Source of the DNA: Theobroma cacao
Lineage: Eukaryota > Streptophyta > Magnoliopsida > Malvales > Malvaceae
DNA: 64,000 nucleotides
Assembly (NCBI RefSeq): GCF_000208745.1
Contig: NC_030858.1
Span: 12,802,684 to 12,866,683 of the forward strand
Direction of reading: 5' to 3'
Of this stretch, positions 48,514 to 59,895 are shown piece by piece; the stretch's first letter is position 1; every line of letters starts with the position of its first letter. Made by a program: the position numbers and the translations under genes. The notes under the pieces are model-generated. The model was not told where the DNA came from and ran no database searches. It saw nothing but the letters and a program-made list of their open reading frames with translations.

Positions 48514-49612
48514 TGTTGGCTCCATTAGTTTTTGATGATAATAAAATATTCCCATTCATTTTTGTCTAATATTTCAACTTGAGTGTGCAGGACAAAATTG
48601 TATGCAAATAAATAATCAATCATTAAAATGCACATATCAAAGAGCATAGAAACAAGGAAGTCACAATTGAACAACAAGACAAAAGTCCCTTAGTTAATTA
48701 ATGAAGAGTTAGTCAGCTAAGATTTAAATCGAAGGTTGGCAAGCTGGAGAATATAGAGAAACAGACCAACTTAGTTGACCAAGGAATGAGTTAGTCGACT
48801 AAGAGCACACTGCCAGAATTGCTAGAAATTGGGAACAGAAGATAGAGACGCTTAGTCGACTAAGATATCGGTTAGTCAACTAAGAGTATTCTGCTTGCAA
48901 ATTTGAACTCCACACTAAAAGACATATTAACGGCTAAAACCAACTCCCAACTGTTTCCAATGGGCAGAAAACTATCAAACGGCCATTAGAGTTGTTTCTC
49001 CAAGTATAAAAGAGGGTTCCAACGGCTAGAAATGTAGAGAAGGCTTTCAAGAACACACAAAAAAGCTGAAAAACTAGAAAACATCCTTTGCACTTCACTG
49101 CACTTAACGCCCATCCTTGTAATTATGTTTTGCACTTCAACTTGTACCACTTAGATAAACTTTGTGATCATAGGTACACTTCTTTTACTTCTCTCTTTGT
49201 ATTCTAGAGTGAGCAAGTCACTCTAAGTGTTTGTATCAAGCTAGGATTGCTTGATTTTGTTAAGGTTCTAACTTAGCCTTGAAAAATTAGGTGTTGGGTT
49301 ATAGTTGAGCTCGAGAAAAACTATTGTGAAAGGTTTTGGCTAATCCTGGTAAAAGCCATTGTCAAGCTTGGTGAAAGCTTGTGAATTTCACCGGTTCTTA
49401 GTGAATTGGTTGGAAAATCCTTGGTTGGATAATCAAGGTAGTGGATGTAGGTCTTGGACCGAACCACTCTAAATTTTGCTATCTTATTTACTCTATTTTT
49501 TTTTATTTTTTTTCTTTCTTTTATCTTGCATTTGTCTACACTTAGAGACAATTTTTAAAAGAGTCAAATTGTGCTATTCACCCCCATCGAGCACATTTAA
49601 TTGGGACCAACA
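48514..49612 (+). mobile_element. 5' LTR of copia element 3
   Basis: It is 1099 bp, TGTTGGCTCC...GGGACCAACA. Copies of CTTAGTCGACTAAG and near matches are at 48770-48783, 48790-48803, 48851-48864 (perfect) and 48871-48884. A TATAAAAG box is at 49005-49012. A CACCCCC word sits close to the 3' terminus. Its sequence differs from the LTRs of copia elements 1 and 2. Confidence 0.94.
48770..49012 (+). promoter_or_regulatory. Probable promoter: four palindromes then TATA box
   Basis: Four 14-bp motifs (CTTAGTCGACTAAG and one- to three-base variants) lie 120-235 bp upstream of TATAAAAG (49005-49012). The 3' LTR repeats the layout (57632-57747 and 57868-57875). This spacing is like enhancer boxes in the U3 of other plant copia elements. 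That they bind a factor is inference. Confidence 0.6.
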
Positions 49613-49614
49613 AG

Positions 49615-49626
49615 TGGTATTAGAGC
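49615..49626 (+). other. Primer-binding site of copia element 3
   Basis: TGGTATTAGAGC, one mismatch to the initiator tRNA-Met complement, 2 bp after the 5' LTR. Confidence 0.9.
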
Positions 49627-49670
49627 TAGTTCCCTGTTATTAAGGTCTAACATCCTTTGGGAGGATCTAA

Positions 49671-51260
49671 ATGGCTCAACTAAAATTAGTAGTTGCTGAG
49701 GGACAATCAACAAACAGACCACCTCTGTTTGATGACTCTAACTATCCTTATTAGAGCATTAGGATGTCTATATATATTAGAGCAATTAATTATAAGATGT
49801 GGGATGTTATAACAGATGGACCATACATTCCCTTAACTCTAAATGTAGTGACAAATGAGATGATCCCAAAGCCAAGGTCTGAATGGACCGAGGCTGAAAC
49901 TAAGAAAGTCCAAACAAATTTTAAGGCTATCAATACATTGCATTATGCCTTGACTCCCACAGAATTCAACAAAGTATCAAGTTGTACAACAACTAAACAA
50001 GTGTGGGATAAGCTTAAGATTATCCATTAAGGGACTTATCAAGTTAAGAAGTGCAAGATAGCCTTCTTGACCCATAATTATGAAATGTTTAAAATTGAGC
50101 CTGGTAAAGATATCACCTGCATGTTGGATAGATTCACAAACATCACAACCAAATTAAGTCAATTAGGCAAACCAATACCTGAGCATGAGATTGTTAAAAG
50201 ACTTCTTGAAAGCCTACTAAAAAATTAAAAGCCTAACGTGACTGCAATCCGGGAAGCCAAGGACCTAAACATTATTACTCTAGATGAGATTTGTGGTTCT
50301 TTCCTCACTTATGAACTAGAACTCAAAAAAGAAGAAGAAGAAGATAAGAGGATAACAAAATAAAAGAAAAAGAGCATTGTATTGAAAGCCAGCATTCTTG
50401 AAAAAGAACTGGAAAGCTATCCTGTGATGATGATGATGAGTTGGCACTGGTTGCAAGGAAATTCAGAAAGCTTATGGGAAGAAGAAACCGAAGACTAGCT
50501 AGAAGAGGGTTTAGAAAAGATCAAGGTTCTTCATGGAAAACTAGAAACAAATATGACTCTAACAAAAAGGAGGAGCTGACCTGCTTCGAATGCAAGAAGC
50601 CTGGACACTTTAAGTCTGAATGTCCATTGCTGAAATATGAGTGCTTGGTCAGACAGCGACATTTCAAGTTCTGAAAGTGAGGAAGAAAAAGCTGAGGAGA
50701 GAGCAAACTTGTGTTTAATGGCACAAGATGATGAATCTGAGGTGTCCTCATCCCCCTGCAATATTTCTATTGATGATTTACAAGATGAATATGAGTGCCT
50801 TTATGATGAATTTGAAAAACTCTTTTCAAAATACAAGATTTTAAAGAAAAAGACTGCATCACTTGAAAATGATTTAAAAAAGATAAAAGAAGAGTTCAAT
50901 TCTATTTTTGAGCAAAGAAATTTTCTACAAGTTGAGTTAGAACATTCAAAAACAGATTTTGAAGTTGTAAAAGGAGAACTGGACAATAAATTTGAAGCTT
51001 TGTAAAAAACACTTGATGAAAACACAGCTCTTAAAAGTTTAAAAAATGAAACTTCAAAAGGAAATGTCTACGACAAGAAAAATTCTGTTAATGTATTGTC
51101 TAGATGCTATACTTGTAATAAAATTGGTCATTTATCATATGATTGCTTTATGAAAAGGAGCACACAGAAAATAAGAAAAATAGGGGTTCCAAAAGGATCC
51201 TATGTTGCTGCTAACAATCAAGGACCCATCAAGGTATGGGTACCTATAAAGAAAAACTGA
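49671..51260 (+). pseudogene. Copia element 3 gag
   Basis: It starts at ATG 49671 (MAQLKLVVAEGQ) within 60 bp of the primer site. The capsid region reads MSIYIRAINYKMWDV, WTEAETKKVQTNFKAIN, then LTHNYEMFKIEPGKDI. In-frame stops occur at about 49754, 50028, 50226 and 50361. The basic part has an intact CCHC knuckle CFECKKPGHFKSEC (about 50583). After a frame change comes an acidic, coiled-coil-like region (50637-51005), and a second knuckle CYTCNKIGHLSYDC is near 51108. A long gag with a coiled coil and two knuckles is shared with copia elements 1 and 2. Confidence 0.9.
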
Positions 51261-51289
51261 AATTCTGTTCTATAGGCTGAGCTGCACTT

Positions 51290-54200
51290 AAAAGAGACAT
51301 GGTCAAGAGCTCAACTCAAGAAGAAACAGCCTTGGTATATGGACAATGGCTGCTCACGGCACATGACAGGAGATGAAATGTTATTTGCTCAACTGGACAA
51401 AAGAAAGGGAGGTACCGTATCCTTTGGTGATGATTCAAAAGGTAGAATCCATGGTATAGGAACGGTTGGTAAGAACTCCCAAACTCAAATCAGTCATGTG
51501 TTATTGGTTAAAGGATTAAAACATAATTTATTAAGCATTAGTCAATTATGTGATAAATGTTTTAAAGTATGTTTTGGTTCAAATAAATGTGAAGTGATAG
51601 ATATAAGCACAAATAAAGTTTCTTTTATAAGAAGAAGATTAAAGAATATGTATGTTATGTTTCTTGAAAATCTTGAAATAAATTGTGAAATGTGTTTAGT
51701 AGCAAATGCTGAAAATAATAGCTGTCCATGGCATAGAAGACTAGGACATGCGAGCATGCATACTATGTCAAAATTAATTAAGAAAACTCTAGTTATTGGA
51801 CTGCCAAATGTAAAATTTGAAAATGATAAAATATGTGATGCTTGCCAACTAAGAAAACAAGTTAGAACATCCTTTAAGACTAAGAAGATTGTATCCACAT
51901 CAAGACCTTTTAAATTGCTACACATTGATCTATTTGGTTGAATAAGTACAACTAGTTTAGGAGGAAAATCTTATGGCTTTGTGATAGTTGATGACTACAC
52001 TAGGTACACTTGGGTTTATTTTCTTGCTCATAAGAATGATGCTCTACCAGCATTTATAAGTCATTGTAGGAAAGTAGAGAATGAAAAAGGACTAGCCATA
52101 GTTAGTGTTAGGAGTGATCATGGAGGAGAGTTTGAAAGTGATGAATTTGAAAAATTTTGCAATGAAAAGGGGTCGGATCATAATTTTTCTGCACCTAGAA
52201 CACCCTAGCAAAATGGAGCTGTAGAAAGGAAAAACTGAACCTTGAAAGAAATGGCTAGAACTATGCTATGTGAAAATAACCTACCTAAATATTTTTGGGC
52301 TGAGGCAGTGAACACAGTAGCATATATACTTAATAGAGTCTCAATTAGAGCCATGATATCAAAGACTCCTTATGAACTTTACAAGGGTAGGAAACCAAAT
52401 ATTTCACACCTTAGGAGTTTTGGTTGTAAGTGTTTTGTGTTAAACAATGGAAAACAATCTTTAGATAAGTTTGATGCAAAGAGTGATGAGGTAATATTTT
52501 TAGGATATGCATTAAACTCAAAGGCTTATAGAGTTTTCAACAAAAGAACTTTAACTGTTGAAGAATTAGTCCATGTAGTTTTTGATGAGTCCAATGCCTT
52601 ACAAAAGGAAATTCATGTCGATGTTGATGATGTAGAGATCCTAGAAAAACAAATGGAAGAAATGAGCTTAGAGAACAATAAGAATAATGAAGAAAGCTCA
52701 CTTAGAAGAGAAAATGAAACTCCACCTCTAAAAAATTTGCAAAGAGTAAAAAATCAGCATAGTGATCTTCCAAGGAGTTGGAAATATGCAAAGGATCATC
52801 CACACAATCTAATCGTAGGTGATATTTCACAAGGAGTTAAGACTAGGAGAGCAACTAGAGAGACTTGTGAGTTTTTAGCTTTCATATCTCAAATTGAGCC
52901 TAAGACATTTGAGGAAGCAAAAAAAGAGAAAAATTGGATATTGGCCATGCAAGAGGAACTTGATCAATTCAAAAGAAACCGTGTGTGGTCATTAGTCTCT
53001 AGGCCATTAAACCACCCTATTATTGAAACAAAATGGGTTTTTAGAAATAAGGTAGAAGAGCAAGAAATGTAGTTAGTAGCCCAAGGATACAACCAAGAGG
53101 AAGGAATTGACTATGATGAAACATTTGCACCGGTTGCTAGGATTGAAGCCATAAGGTTGTTGCTTGCTTTTACATGCTTTATGAATTTTAAATTGTACCA
53201 AATGGATGTAAAGAGTGCATTTTTAAATGGTTTCATTCAAGAGGAAATGTATGTTGAACAACCACCAAGATTTGAAGACCTTGAAAAGCCAAATCATGTT
53301 TTCAAACTTCATAAAGCCTTGTATGGATTGAAACAAGCTCCTAGAGCTTGGTATGAGAGGCTTTCAAAATTTCTGGTTGAAAAAGGATATGTTAGGGGAA
53401 ACATTGATACTACATTGTTTATCAAAAGATATTTAAATGATTTAATTATTGTTCAAATTTATGTGGATGACATTGTGTTTGGTGTAACTAATGAGGCTTT
53501 ATGCAAGAATTTTGCCAAAGAGATGCAGGGTGAATTTGATATGAGCATGATGGGTGAGCTGAAGTACTTTCTTGGCCTTCAAATCAAACAAAGTGAGAAA
53601 GGAATCTTCATCAACCAAGAAAGATACACTCAGGATATGCTCAAAAAGTTTGATATGCTGAAGCTAAAACCAATCTGCACACCAATGAGTTCATCCACCA
53701 AACTTGATGCTGATGAGAAAGGAAAAAGTATTGATCAAAAGCTCTATAGAGGTATGATCGGATCTTTACTCTACTTAGCAGCAAGCAAACCTGATATTCA
53801 GTTTAGTGTGTGTTTGTGTGCTAGATTTCAGTCACAACCTAAAGAATCACACTTAATTGTTGTTGAGAGAATTTTTAGATACCTTTTAGAAACACAAACT
53901 TTAGGAATTTGGTACTTTAGAGAATCAACATTTAATCTTGTAGGCTATTCGGATGCAAACTTTGCGAGGAGAAAAATCGGTAGAAAAAGCACTAGTGGAA
54001 CATGCCAATTTCTAGGAAGTATGCTAATGTCTTTGTCAAGTAAGAAACAAAATTCTGTAGCACTTTCTACAGATGAAGCAGAGTATATTTTCTTAGGTAG
54101 TTGTTGTGCTCAGATTTTGTGTATCAAACAACAACTAAGAGATTTTGGAATTACAGTACATAATGCACCAATTCTCTGTGATAACACAAGTGCAATCAAT

Positions 54201-54407
54201 ATATCTAAAAATCCTATGTAGCATTCTAGAACTAAACATATTGAGATTAGGCACCATTTTGTTAGAGACCATGTAGTGAAGGGAAATGTTAAAATTGAAT
54301 TTGTGAATACTTTGCATCAATTAACTGACATCTTTACCAAACCTCTAAATGAAGATAGATTTTGTGAGATTAGAAGGAATTTAGTAATGATTAATATGCA
54401 GGAGTAG
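51290..54407 (+). pseudogene. Copia element 3 pol (protease, integrase, RT, RNase H)
   Basis: Domains in order: protease at 51330-51530, WYMDNGCSRHMTGDEMLF, where DSG has become DNG; pre-integrase zinc region HRRLGHASM...CDACQ at 51728-51860; integrase core with DLFG, RSDHGGEF and NGAVERK, the D,D-35-E triad, at 51920-52230. RT at 52980-53760 has WVFRNK, QMDVKSAFLNG, LYGLKQAPRAWY and IYVDDIVFG. RNase H at 53940-54400 has GYSDANFA, ALSTDEAEY, LCDNTSAI and [13 protein letters not shown]. In-frame stops are at about 51939, 52206, 52237, 53070 and 54219. Otherwise the reading frame is nearly continuous. It ends at a stop at 54405-54407. Confidence 0.94.
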
Positions 54408-54447
54408 TAGGAAAAATTTTTGAATCATACATATAAAACAGAAGACA

Positions 54448-54461
54448 CTTAGTCAACTAAG
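54448..54461 (+). repeat. Extra palindrome copy between pol and ORF3
   Basis: CTTAGTCAACTAAG, one base from the LTR palindrome CTTAGTCGACTAAG. It is followed by GAGTATTCTG as in the LTR copy at 48871. A piece of LTR-like motif thus occurs inside the element, and a GGGGGAG word lies at 54641-54647. Confidence 0.8.
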
Positions 54462-54775
54462 AGTATTCTGTTTCATTAAATAATAAGACTCAGTTAAGTT
54501 GAAGGCAGAAGGAGTAAAATAATAAGAAGAAACTGCCTACCGAGAAACAAAAATAGAGAAGAAAAATCACTCAAACCAAAAATAAATTAATGAGGCAATT
54601 TTTGAATTTTGAAGGAGGAGTTACAAATTGAACTTAAATAGGGGGAGTCAAACAGTTTTTCATTTGGAATTAATCTACTCTTAACCCATTTTCTTTACAC
54701 TCTCTTTCTTTACTGAAACCAAAACCCTCACCTCTCAACCATTTGAAACTCTGAATCTAAAATCTTCCAAATCAA

Positions 54776-56650
54776 ATGGCTAAAACATCTCAAAGCAAAG
54801 AAATTATTAAGAATATGAAAGGAAACAGGCTGATGGAAGAAAGTCTACAAGCTGAAAAATTGAAGGAAAAGAAGAAGATTGAGTCGAGCTTTACAAGTAA
54901 AGAATCTGGAAAATCGAAGAGCCTCAAATCTAAAAAAAGGAAAGAAAAGAGCAAACTACACAAGAAAGGTACTTTTTCATCTTCTAAATTCAGAAGTAAA
55001 GTGCATGAAGAGAGATTTAGGAAAATAAAGAATGCACCCATCACTTGTGGAAAATATATTGATTGGGAAAGCTTTAGTGAATCACCTAAATATTTGACAA
55101 GTCTATCAGACTATTTTGAAGAGCTAAAATTGAAAGAGTACAACACATTTAAAAATCGATCATATAGTGCTAGCTTAGTTAAGGAATTTTATTTGAGTAT
55201 TGTTGTTGACAAGGATGAACTGGAGGAACCAGATGATTACTTTGATGAAGGTTTGAATGTATTTTTGAATGGGAAGGAATTTATTGTCACTGTTGCAGAC
55301 TTATGAGAACTTCTTAAGATAGAGTGTAATGAGGGAGAATTTGAATTCTTTGGGAAGTATGACCCCTCATCCTTGTGGGAAGTGATCACAGGGAAGAAAG
55401 AAAAGTATTCCTCCAATAGCAATGCAGGGCTTATCACAAGTCCTCGAATAAAGATTCTGCATTACTTTGTTGTCGCTAATCTTCATGGGAGGAGTGGAAG
55501 CTTAAGCTATATTAGCCTCCAAGATTTATGGTTAATGGAACATGCCTTTAGTGGTGTTGCACTGAATTTGGGAAGGTTCATGATTGAAAGAATAAGGGGT
55601 GCATGCAAACTGGAGAAGATCAACTTGCCTTATGGAAATATCATTGCTTCTCTAGTGTAGAAAAAATGAATTTAGAGTTCTAGGTATGAGGCTGACAAGG
55701 TTAAGACCAGAGACCAAGCCATTTATGTAGGAAGCTTACCTAAAATGGGGTATAAACTAGATGGAGAACGATACACTAAAACCCCCAAGGCTGGTCTAGG
55801 AAAAGAATCCTCCTTACCTACTCAACCAGAGGCAACACCATCTCAATTCTCAAATGAGATAATTTTTAATCTACTGATGAGAAATGATGGGAAGCTCACT
55901 GATCAAGGGGTAAGGATTCAGAAAATAGAAGAAAGGTTAAATGAAATGGAAAGCAAAATAAAAGGAAAAGAAAAAGTGCCATATGAACCAACTACTGCAA
56001 ACAGCTCTCCAACTCCTAATCTGGCTCCAGCAAGATAGAAAGCTGAGGTGCAAGCTGAAGCTCATGAACCTGAGGTGGAACAACCGAGAAAATCACCCTC
56101 ACTTGAGCCTCAAAACAAGGATGAATCTGATCATGATACCGAGGAGCTTGGATCACTTAATGAAAATATTCCATCTCAACCCCAACCTAAATCAGAACCT
56201 CAACTATCTTCTCCTCATTTTGATGAAGTTTCAATCATGGGACTTTTCCATCAAATGGTTCAAGAGGAGCAAGTTGAGAAAGAGGTAGCTAAGGGAAAAG
56301 CTCAGCAAACAGCATTTGTATCAGCTTCTATTACAGAAGGGCAATCAGGGGAAGAAAAAGTTACTAAAGAACCACAGAAAAAGTCCAAACCATCAGGCAT
56401 GCGTAAGAAAACAATGGCAACTAAAACAAAGTTCATCAAAAGGAGGAAATCATCCAGATTGGCTGAGAAGACCAAGCCAGCACAAATCTCCTCTCTTCAA
56501 CACCCTCTCGAGATTTCATCCCCTAAACAGTCCCCTGAAAAATCACCACCTCAACCATCTTTTCAACCAGAATCCTCTCCTCAACCCTTAAATGTCAAAT
56601 ACTACAATGATGATGAATCCTCTCCTTCATCCTCCTCAGAAGCTTATTAG
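54776..56650 (+). pseudogene. ORF3 (env-like position) of copia element 3
   Basis: The ATG is at 54776 and the final stop at 56648-56650; breaks occur at about 55304, 55660 and 56036. Blocks: a Lys/Ser-rich N-terminus (54776-55000); RFRKIKNAPITCGKYIDWE; SLVKEFYLSIVVDKDELEEPD with an acidic run; WLMEHAFSGVALNLGRFMIE, then LPYGNIIASLV (55530-55660); MGYKLDGERYTKT (55745). A heptad-like LTDQGVRIQKIEERLNEME coiled coil follows near 55900, and last a Pro/Glu/Ser-rich tail ending DDESSPSSSSEAY. Copia element 1 has the same order. The position matches the env-like gene of Sireviruses, but no clear signal peptide or membrane helix is visible, so an envelope role is not shown. A nucleic-acid or structural role is equally possible. 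Confidence 0.8.
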
Positions 56651-56664
56651 GAATTGATGATGAC

Positions 56665-57374
56665 AAAAAGGGGGAGAAGTATGGCAGGAACCTTAGGGAG
56701 AATTTAGGGGAGATAGGAAGAAGAAACTGCCTAGGGGCAGTAACAAAGTTTAGGAACATTAACTATTAATTTGTGTTAATCTGTTGTTTGGGCCATGATG
56801 GCAATTGAACACTTAAATTTAACTTTGTTGTTTATGCTTTTATGTGTGAAATGGGATGCTAATGTGTTTATGTTACTTAGTTGTTGATAATTAAATATCT
56901 GATGATGTCTTACTATCCATGGTATTTTAACTGTTGTTGATAAAAATCTAGTGCTGTACTAATATTGAGAAATGATGCTAATGATTGACTTCTGTCATAA
57001 TTTCATAAATTGAAAATGTTTGTAGATATATATATGGATGCAAACTATACTACATCTGATGAATAATTATTGGCAAAGACAAAATCTGAAAACCATATAT
57101 TGTTGACAAACACTACTGAAATATAGATGAAAATCTGTCAACATTTATCTGCTGTAAATCACTTTATATTTCTGCATATATTCTCTGAATGTATATTGTC
57201 ATTTTCTATATGACATGAATAAAATTTGTTGGAATGAATAAGCAAAATATGCACACACTAAGGGGGAGCACATATTTAAGGGAGCAATCCCCATTTTCTA
57301 CAGAATCAAAAAGAATAAAAAGACATTGTGCTATTAATCAAGGAATGTTTTGTCATCATCAAAAAGGGGGAGAT
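56665..57374 (+). other. Multiple polypurine tracts before the 3' LTR
   Basis: AAAAAGGGGGAG occurs at 56665-56676, AAGGGGGAG at 57260-57268 and AAAAAGGGGGAGAT at 57361-57374 directly against the 3' LTR. An additional GGGGGAG is at 54641. The last one is the normal primer for plus-strand synthesis. Repeated tracts are a known Sirevirus trait. Between them (56677-57259) is non-coding AT-rich sequence. Confidence 0.85.
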
Positions 57375-58474
57375 TGTTGGCTACATTAGTTTTTGATGAT
57401 AATAAAACATTCCCATTCATTTTTGTCTAATATTTCTACTTGAGTGTGCAAGACAAAATTGTATGTAAATAAATAATCAATAATTAAAATGCACATATCA
57501 AAGAGCACAGAAACAAGGAAGTCACATTTGAACAACAAGACAAAAGTCTCTTAGTTGATTAATGAAGAGTTAGTCAGCTTAGATTTAAATCGAAGGTTGG
57601 CGAGCTGGAGAATATAGAGAAACAAAACCAACTTAGTCGACCAAAGAATGAGTTAGTCGACTAAGAGCACATTGCCAGAACTGCTAGAAACTGGGAACAG
57701 AAGATAGAGACGACTTAGTCGACTAAGATATCGGTTAGTCGACTAAGAGCATTCTGCCTGCAAATTTGAACTCTACACTAAAAGATAGATTAACAGCTAA
57801 AACCAACTCCCAACTGTTTCCAACGAGCAAAAAACTGTTAAACTGCCATCAAAGTTGTTTCTCCAAGTATAAAAGAGGGTTCCAATGGCTAGAAATGTAG
57901 AGAAGGCTTCCAAGAACACACAAAAGATTGAAAAACCAAAAAACATCCTCTGCACTTCATTGCACTTAACACCCATCTTTGTAATTGTGTTTTGCACTTT
58001 AACTTGTACCACTTAGATCAACTTTGTGATTATAGGTACACTCCTTTTACTTCTCTTTTTGTATTCTAGAGTGAGTGAGTCACTCTAAGTGTTTGTATTA
58101 AGCTACGATTGCTTGATTGTGTTAAGGTTTTAACTTAGCCTTGAAAAGTTAGGTGTTGGGTTATAGTTGAGCTCAGGAAAAACTATTGTGAAAGGTTTTG
58201 GCTAAGCCTAGTAAAAGCCATTGTAAAGCTTGGTGAAAGCTTGTGAATTTCACCGGTTCTTAGTGGATTGGTTGAAAAATCCTTGGTTGGATAATCAAGG
58301 TAGTGGATGTAGGTCTTGGACCAAACCACTCTAAATTATGTTGTCTTATTTACTCTGTTTTTGTTTTATTTTCTTTCTTTCTTTTATCTTGCATTTGTCT
58401 ACACTTAGAGACAATTTTTAAAAGAGCCAAATTGTGCTATTCACCCCCTCTAACACATTAAATTAGGACCAACA
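57375..58474 (+). mobile_element. 3' LTR of copia element 3
   Basis: It is 1100 bp, TGTTGGCTAC...GGACCAACA, homologous to 48514-49612. The palindromes are better preserved here: GTTAGTCGACTAAG at 57652-57665, CTTAGTCGACTAAG at 57714-57727 and GTTAGTCGACTAAG at 57734-57747. TATAAAAG is at 57868-57875. Confidence 0.94.
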
Positions 58475-58696
58475 ATGAGGACTTTAGATATATATGTAGA
58501 ACAATTAAACTATGTTAATCACATGAACTTACCTATTGCACTTCTTGACTCAATTGAAGTCATTGGAGGTGAAAATGAGCTTGATGATGATGTTGTGACT
58601 AGTACTATAAGTGATGATGATAATGGATTTCCTATACCTTTATTAAAGGATTTCAGTAGTGATTTGCAAGGAGTTAATGTGAATGTTATTTGTTAG
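58475..58696 (+). pseudogene. PB1-like domain gene fragment, part 2
   Basis: This continues the frame of 48232-48513 past the copia insertion. After one ATGAG copy is discounted, the text runs from RNM directly into RTLDIYVEQ, then LLDSIEVIGGENELDDDVV and an acidic SDDDNGF stretch to a stop at 58694-58696. Acidic sequence after a PB1-like domain is usual in MULE-related proteins. The open frame on both sides implies the host sequence was still coding-like when the element inserted. Confidence 0.68.
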
Positions 58697-59167
58697 ACTT
58701 GAAAATTACTGATGTTTTGATTTGACAAAATTTCATGATGATTTAAACTTAATTGCAAGCATTTGAAATGTTTTTGTGAGACCTCAACCCCTATAGGCTC
58801 ATAACAAGGCATAGGCGTAATAACCCGGGCCAGGGTTAGTTTTGTCATTTCTTCTAACAAGTTCCCAGAAGGATAAAGATGTGGCAATAATTTAAGGTCT
58901 AAATAAGCATAAAGACCAAATAAATGATGTATAATGATGAAAACACGAAGAAAACTAAATGTGGCAATAATTTTCCCAATATGGGTAAAATGGTCATTTT
59001 GCACCCCGAGTCAAAATTTTTAAGTTTCGTAAACCCGAGCATGTCTAGACCATTATGGACTTGTTTAGCATTAAAAGAGTAAAATGATTGCACAAAGGAT
59101 TGAAGGAGAACAAGTTAATGTGCTAAGGGCATTTTCATAATTTCAAGTGGAATGGATAAGCTTGAGC

Positions 59168-59175
59168 TATAAATA
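59168..59175 (+). promoter_or_regulatory. TATA box of the family A LTR at 58775
   Basis: TATAAATA lies 393 bp into the LTR and is followed by a pyrimidine-rich tract (CTTCTTCTCCTTCTTC). It matches the layout at 41257. Confidence 0.6.
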
Positions 59176-59895
59176 TTTTTTTTTTCCAGCAGCTTCTTCA
59201 TTCTCCAGCAGCTTCTTCTCCTTCTTCTTCTTCCATCTCATGTTGCTTCCATCCTCCATGGAAGCTTGCTTTGCAACTTCCATAACTTTCTCTCTCTAGC
59301 TTCAAATTTCATGCTTTTGCCCACTCTTCCATACGGTTTTTCATGTTCTTCTACTTTTACACCTTAAAACCCTCAAAAAGTCTTTGTTCAGCACTTTCTC
59401 TCACTAGTTGAAAGTTTTAGAAAGAGAAAGAGAGACTTGCCATAGTAGCTTGGAAGCTTTTGAAAAGGAATTCAACTACAAAAATAAAACCACCAAGGTG
59501 AGAAATGAGTTAGAATTTGATTTTAAGGTGTTGAGATGGCTAGAAATTTGATTTATGGGCTGTTATATTCTTGATAGTTATATTGTGGGTGATAGGTTCC
59601 AACAAGGCCTCACATGTTCGTTTGAAGTAATAATCGAAGTTAGAGTCGATTAGAGGTTTAACAATCTCGGTGAGTGAACTTGCATTTTAAAGTATTTTTG
59701 GGAATGTGAATGTGTTTGCACAAGACATTAAATGATTTTATCAAACTTTTCTTAAGAATGGGTGCCTTGGGAACAAGCCCCTGATAAATTATCTTTGTGT
59801 TGTGATATGTGGCTATTATGGATTCATATACTGCCACATTATGTTGATATATATATATATATACGTATGAATATATTGTTGTGTAATGATATTGA

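Larger units (their letters stand above)
48514..58474 (+). mobile_element. Sirevirus-like Ty1/copia element 3 (full length, plus strand)
   Basis: A 9961-bp element has LTRs at 48514-49612 and 57375-58474 and a perfect ATGAG target duplication (48509-48513 and 58475-58479). The order is 5' LTR, tRNA-iMet primer site, gag, protease, integrase, RT, RNase H, ORF3, polypurine tract and 3' LTR. By hand count the first 400 bp of the two LTRs differ at about 20-23 positions, mostly transitions, so this insertion is old but younger than its surroundings. A handful of stops in gag and pol make it inactive. It is the best-preserved element in the window. Confidence 0.95.

Noticed and set aside
51542..51925. 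127-codon minus-strand frame and other antisense frames over copia pol and gag
   Set aside because: These are antisense to clear coding domains (integrase, gag, ORF3) and show no family similarity.
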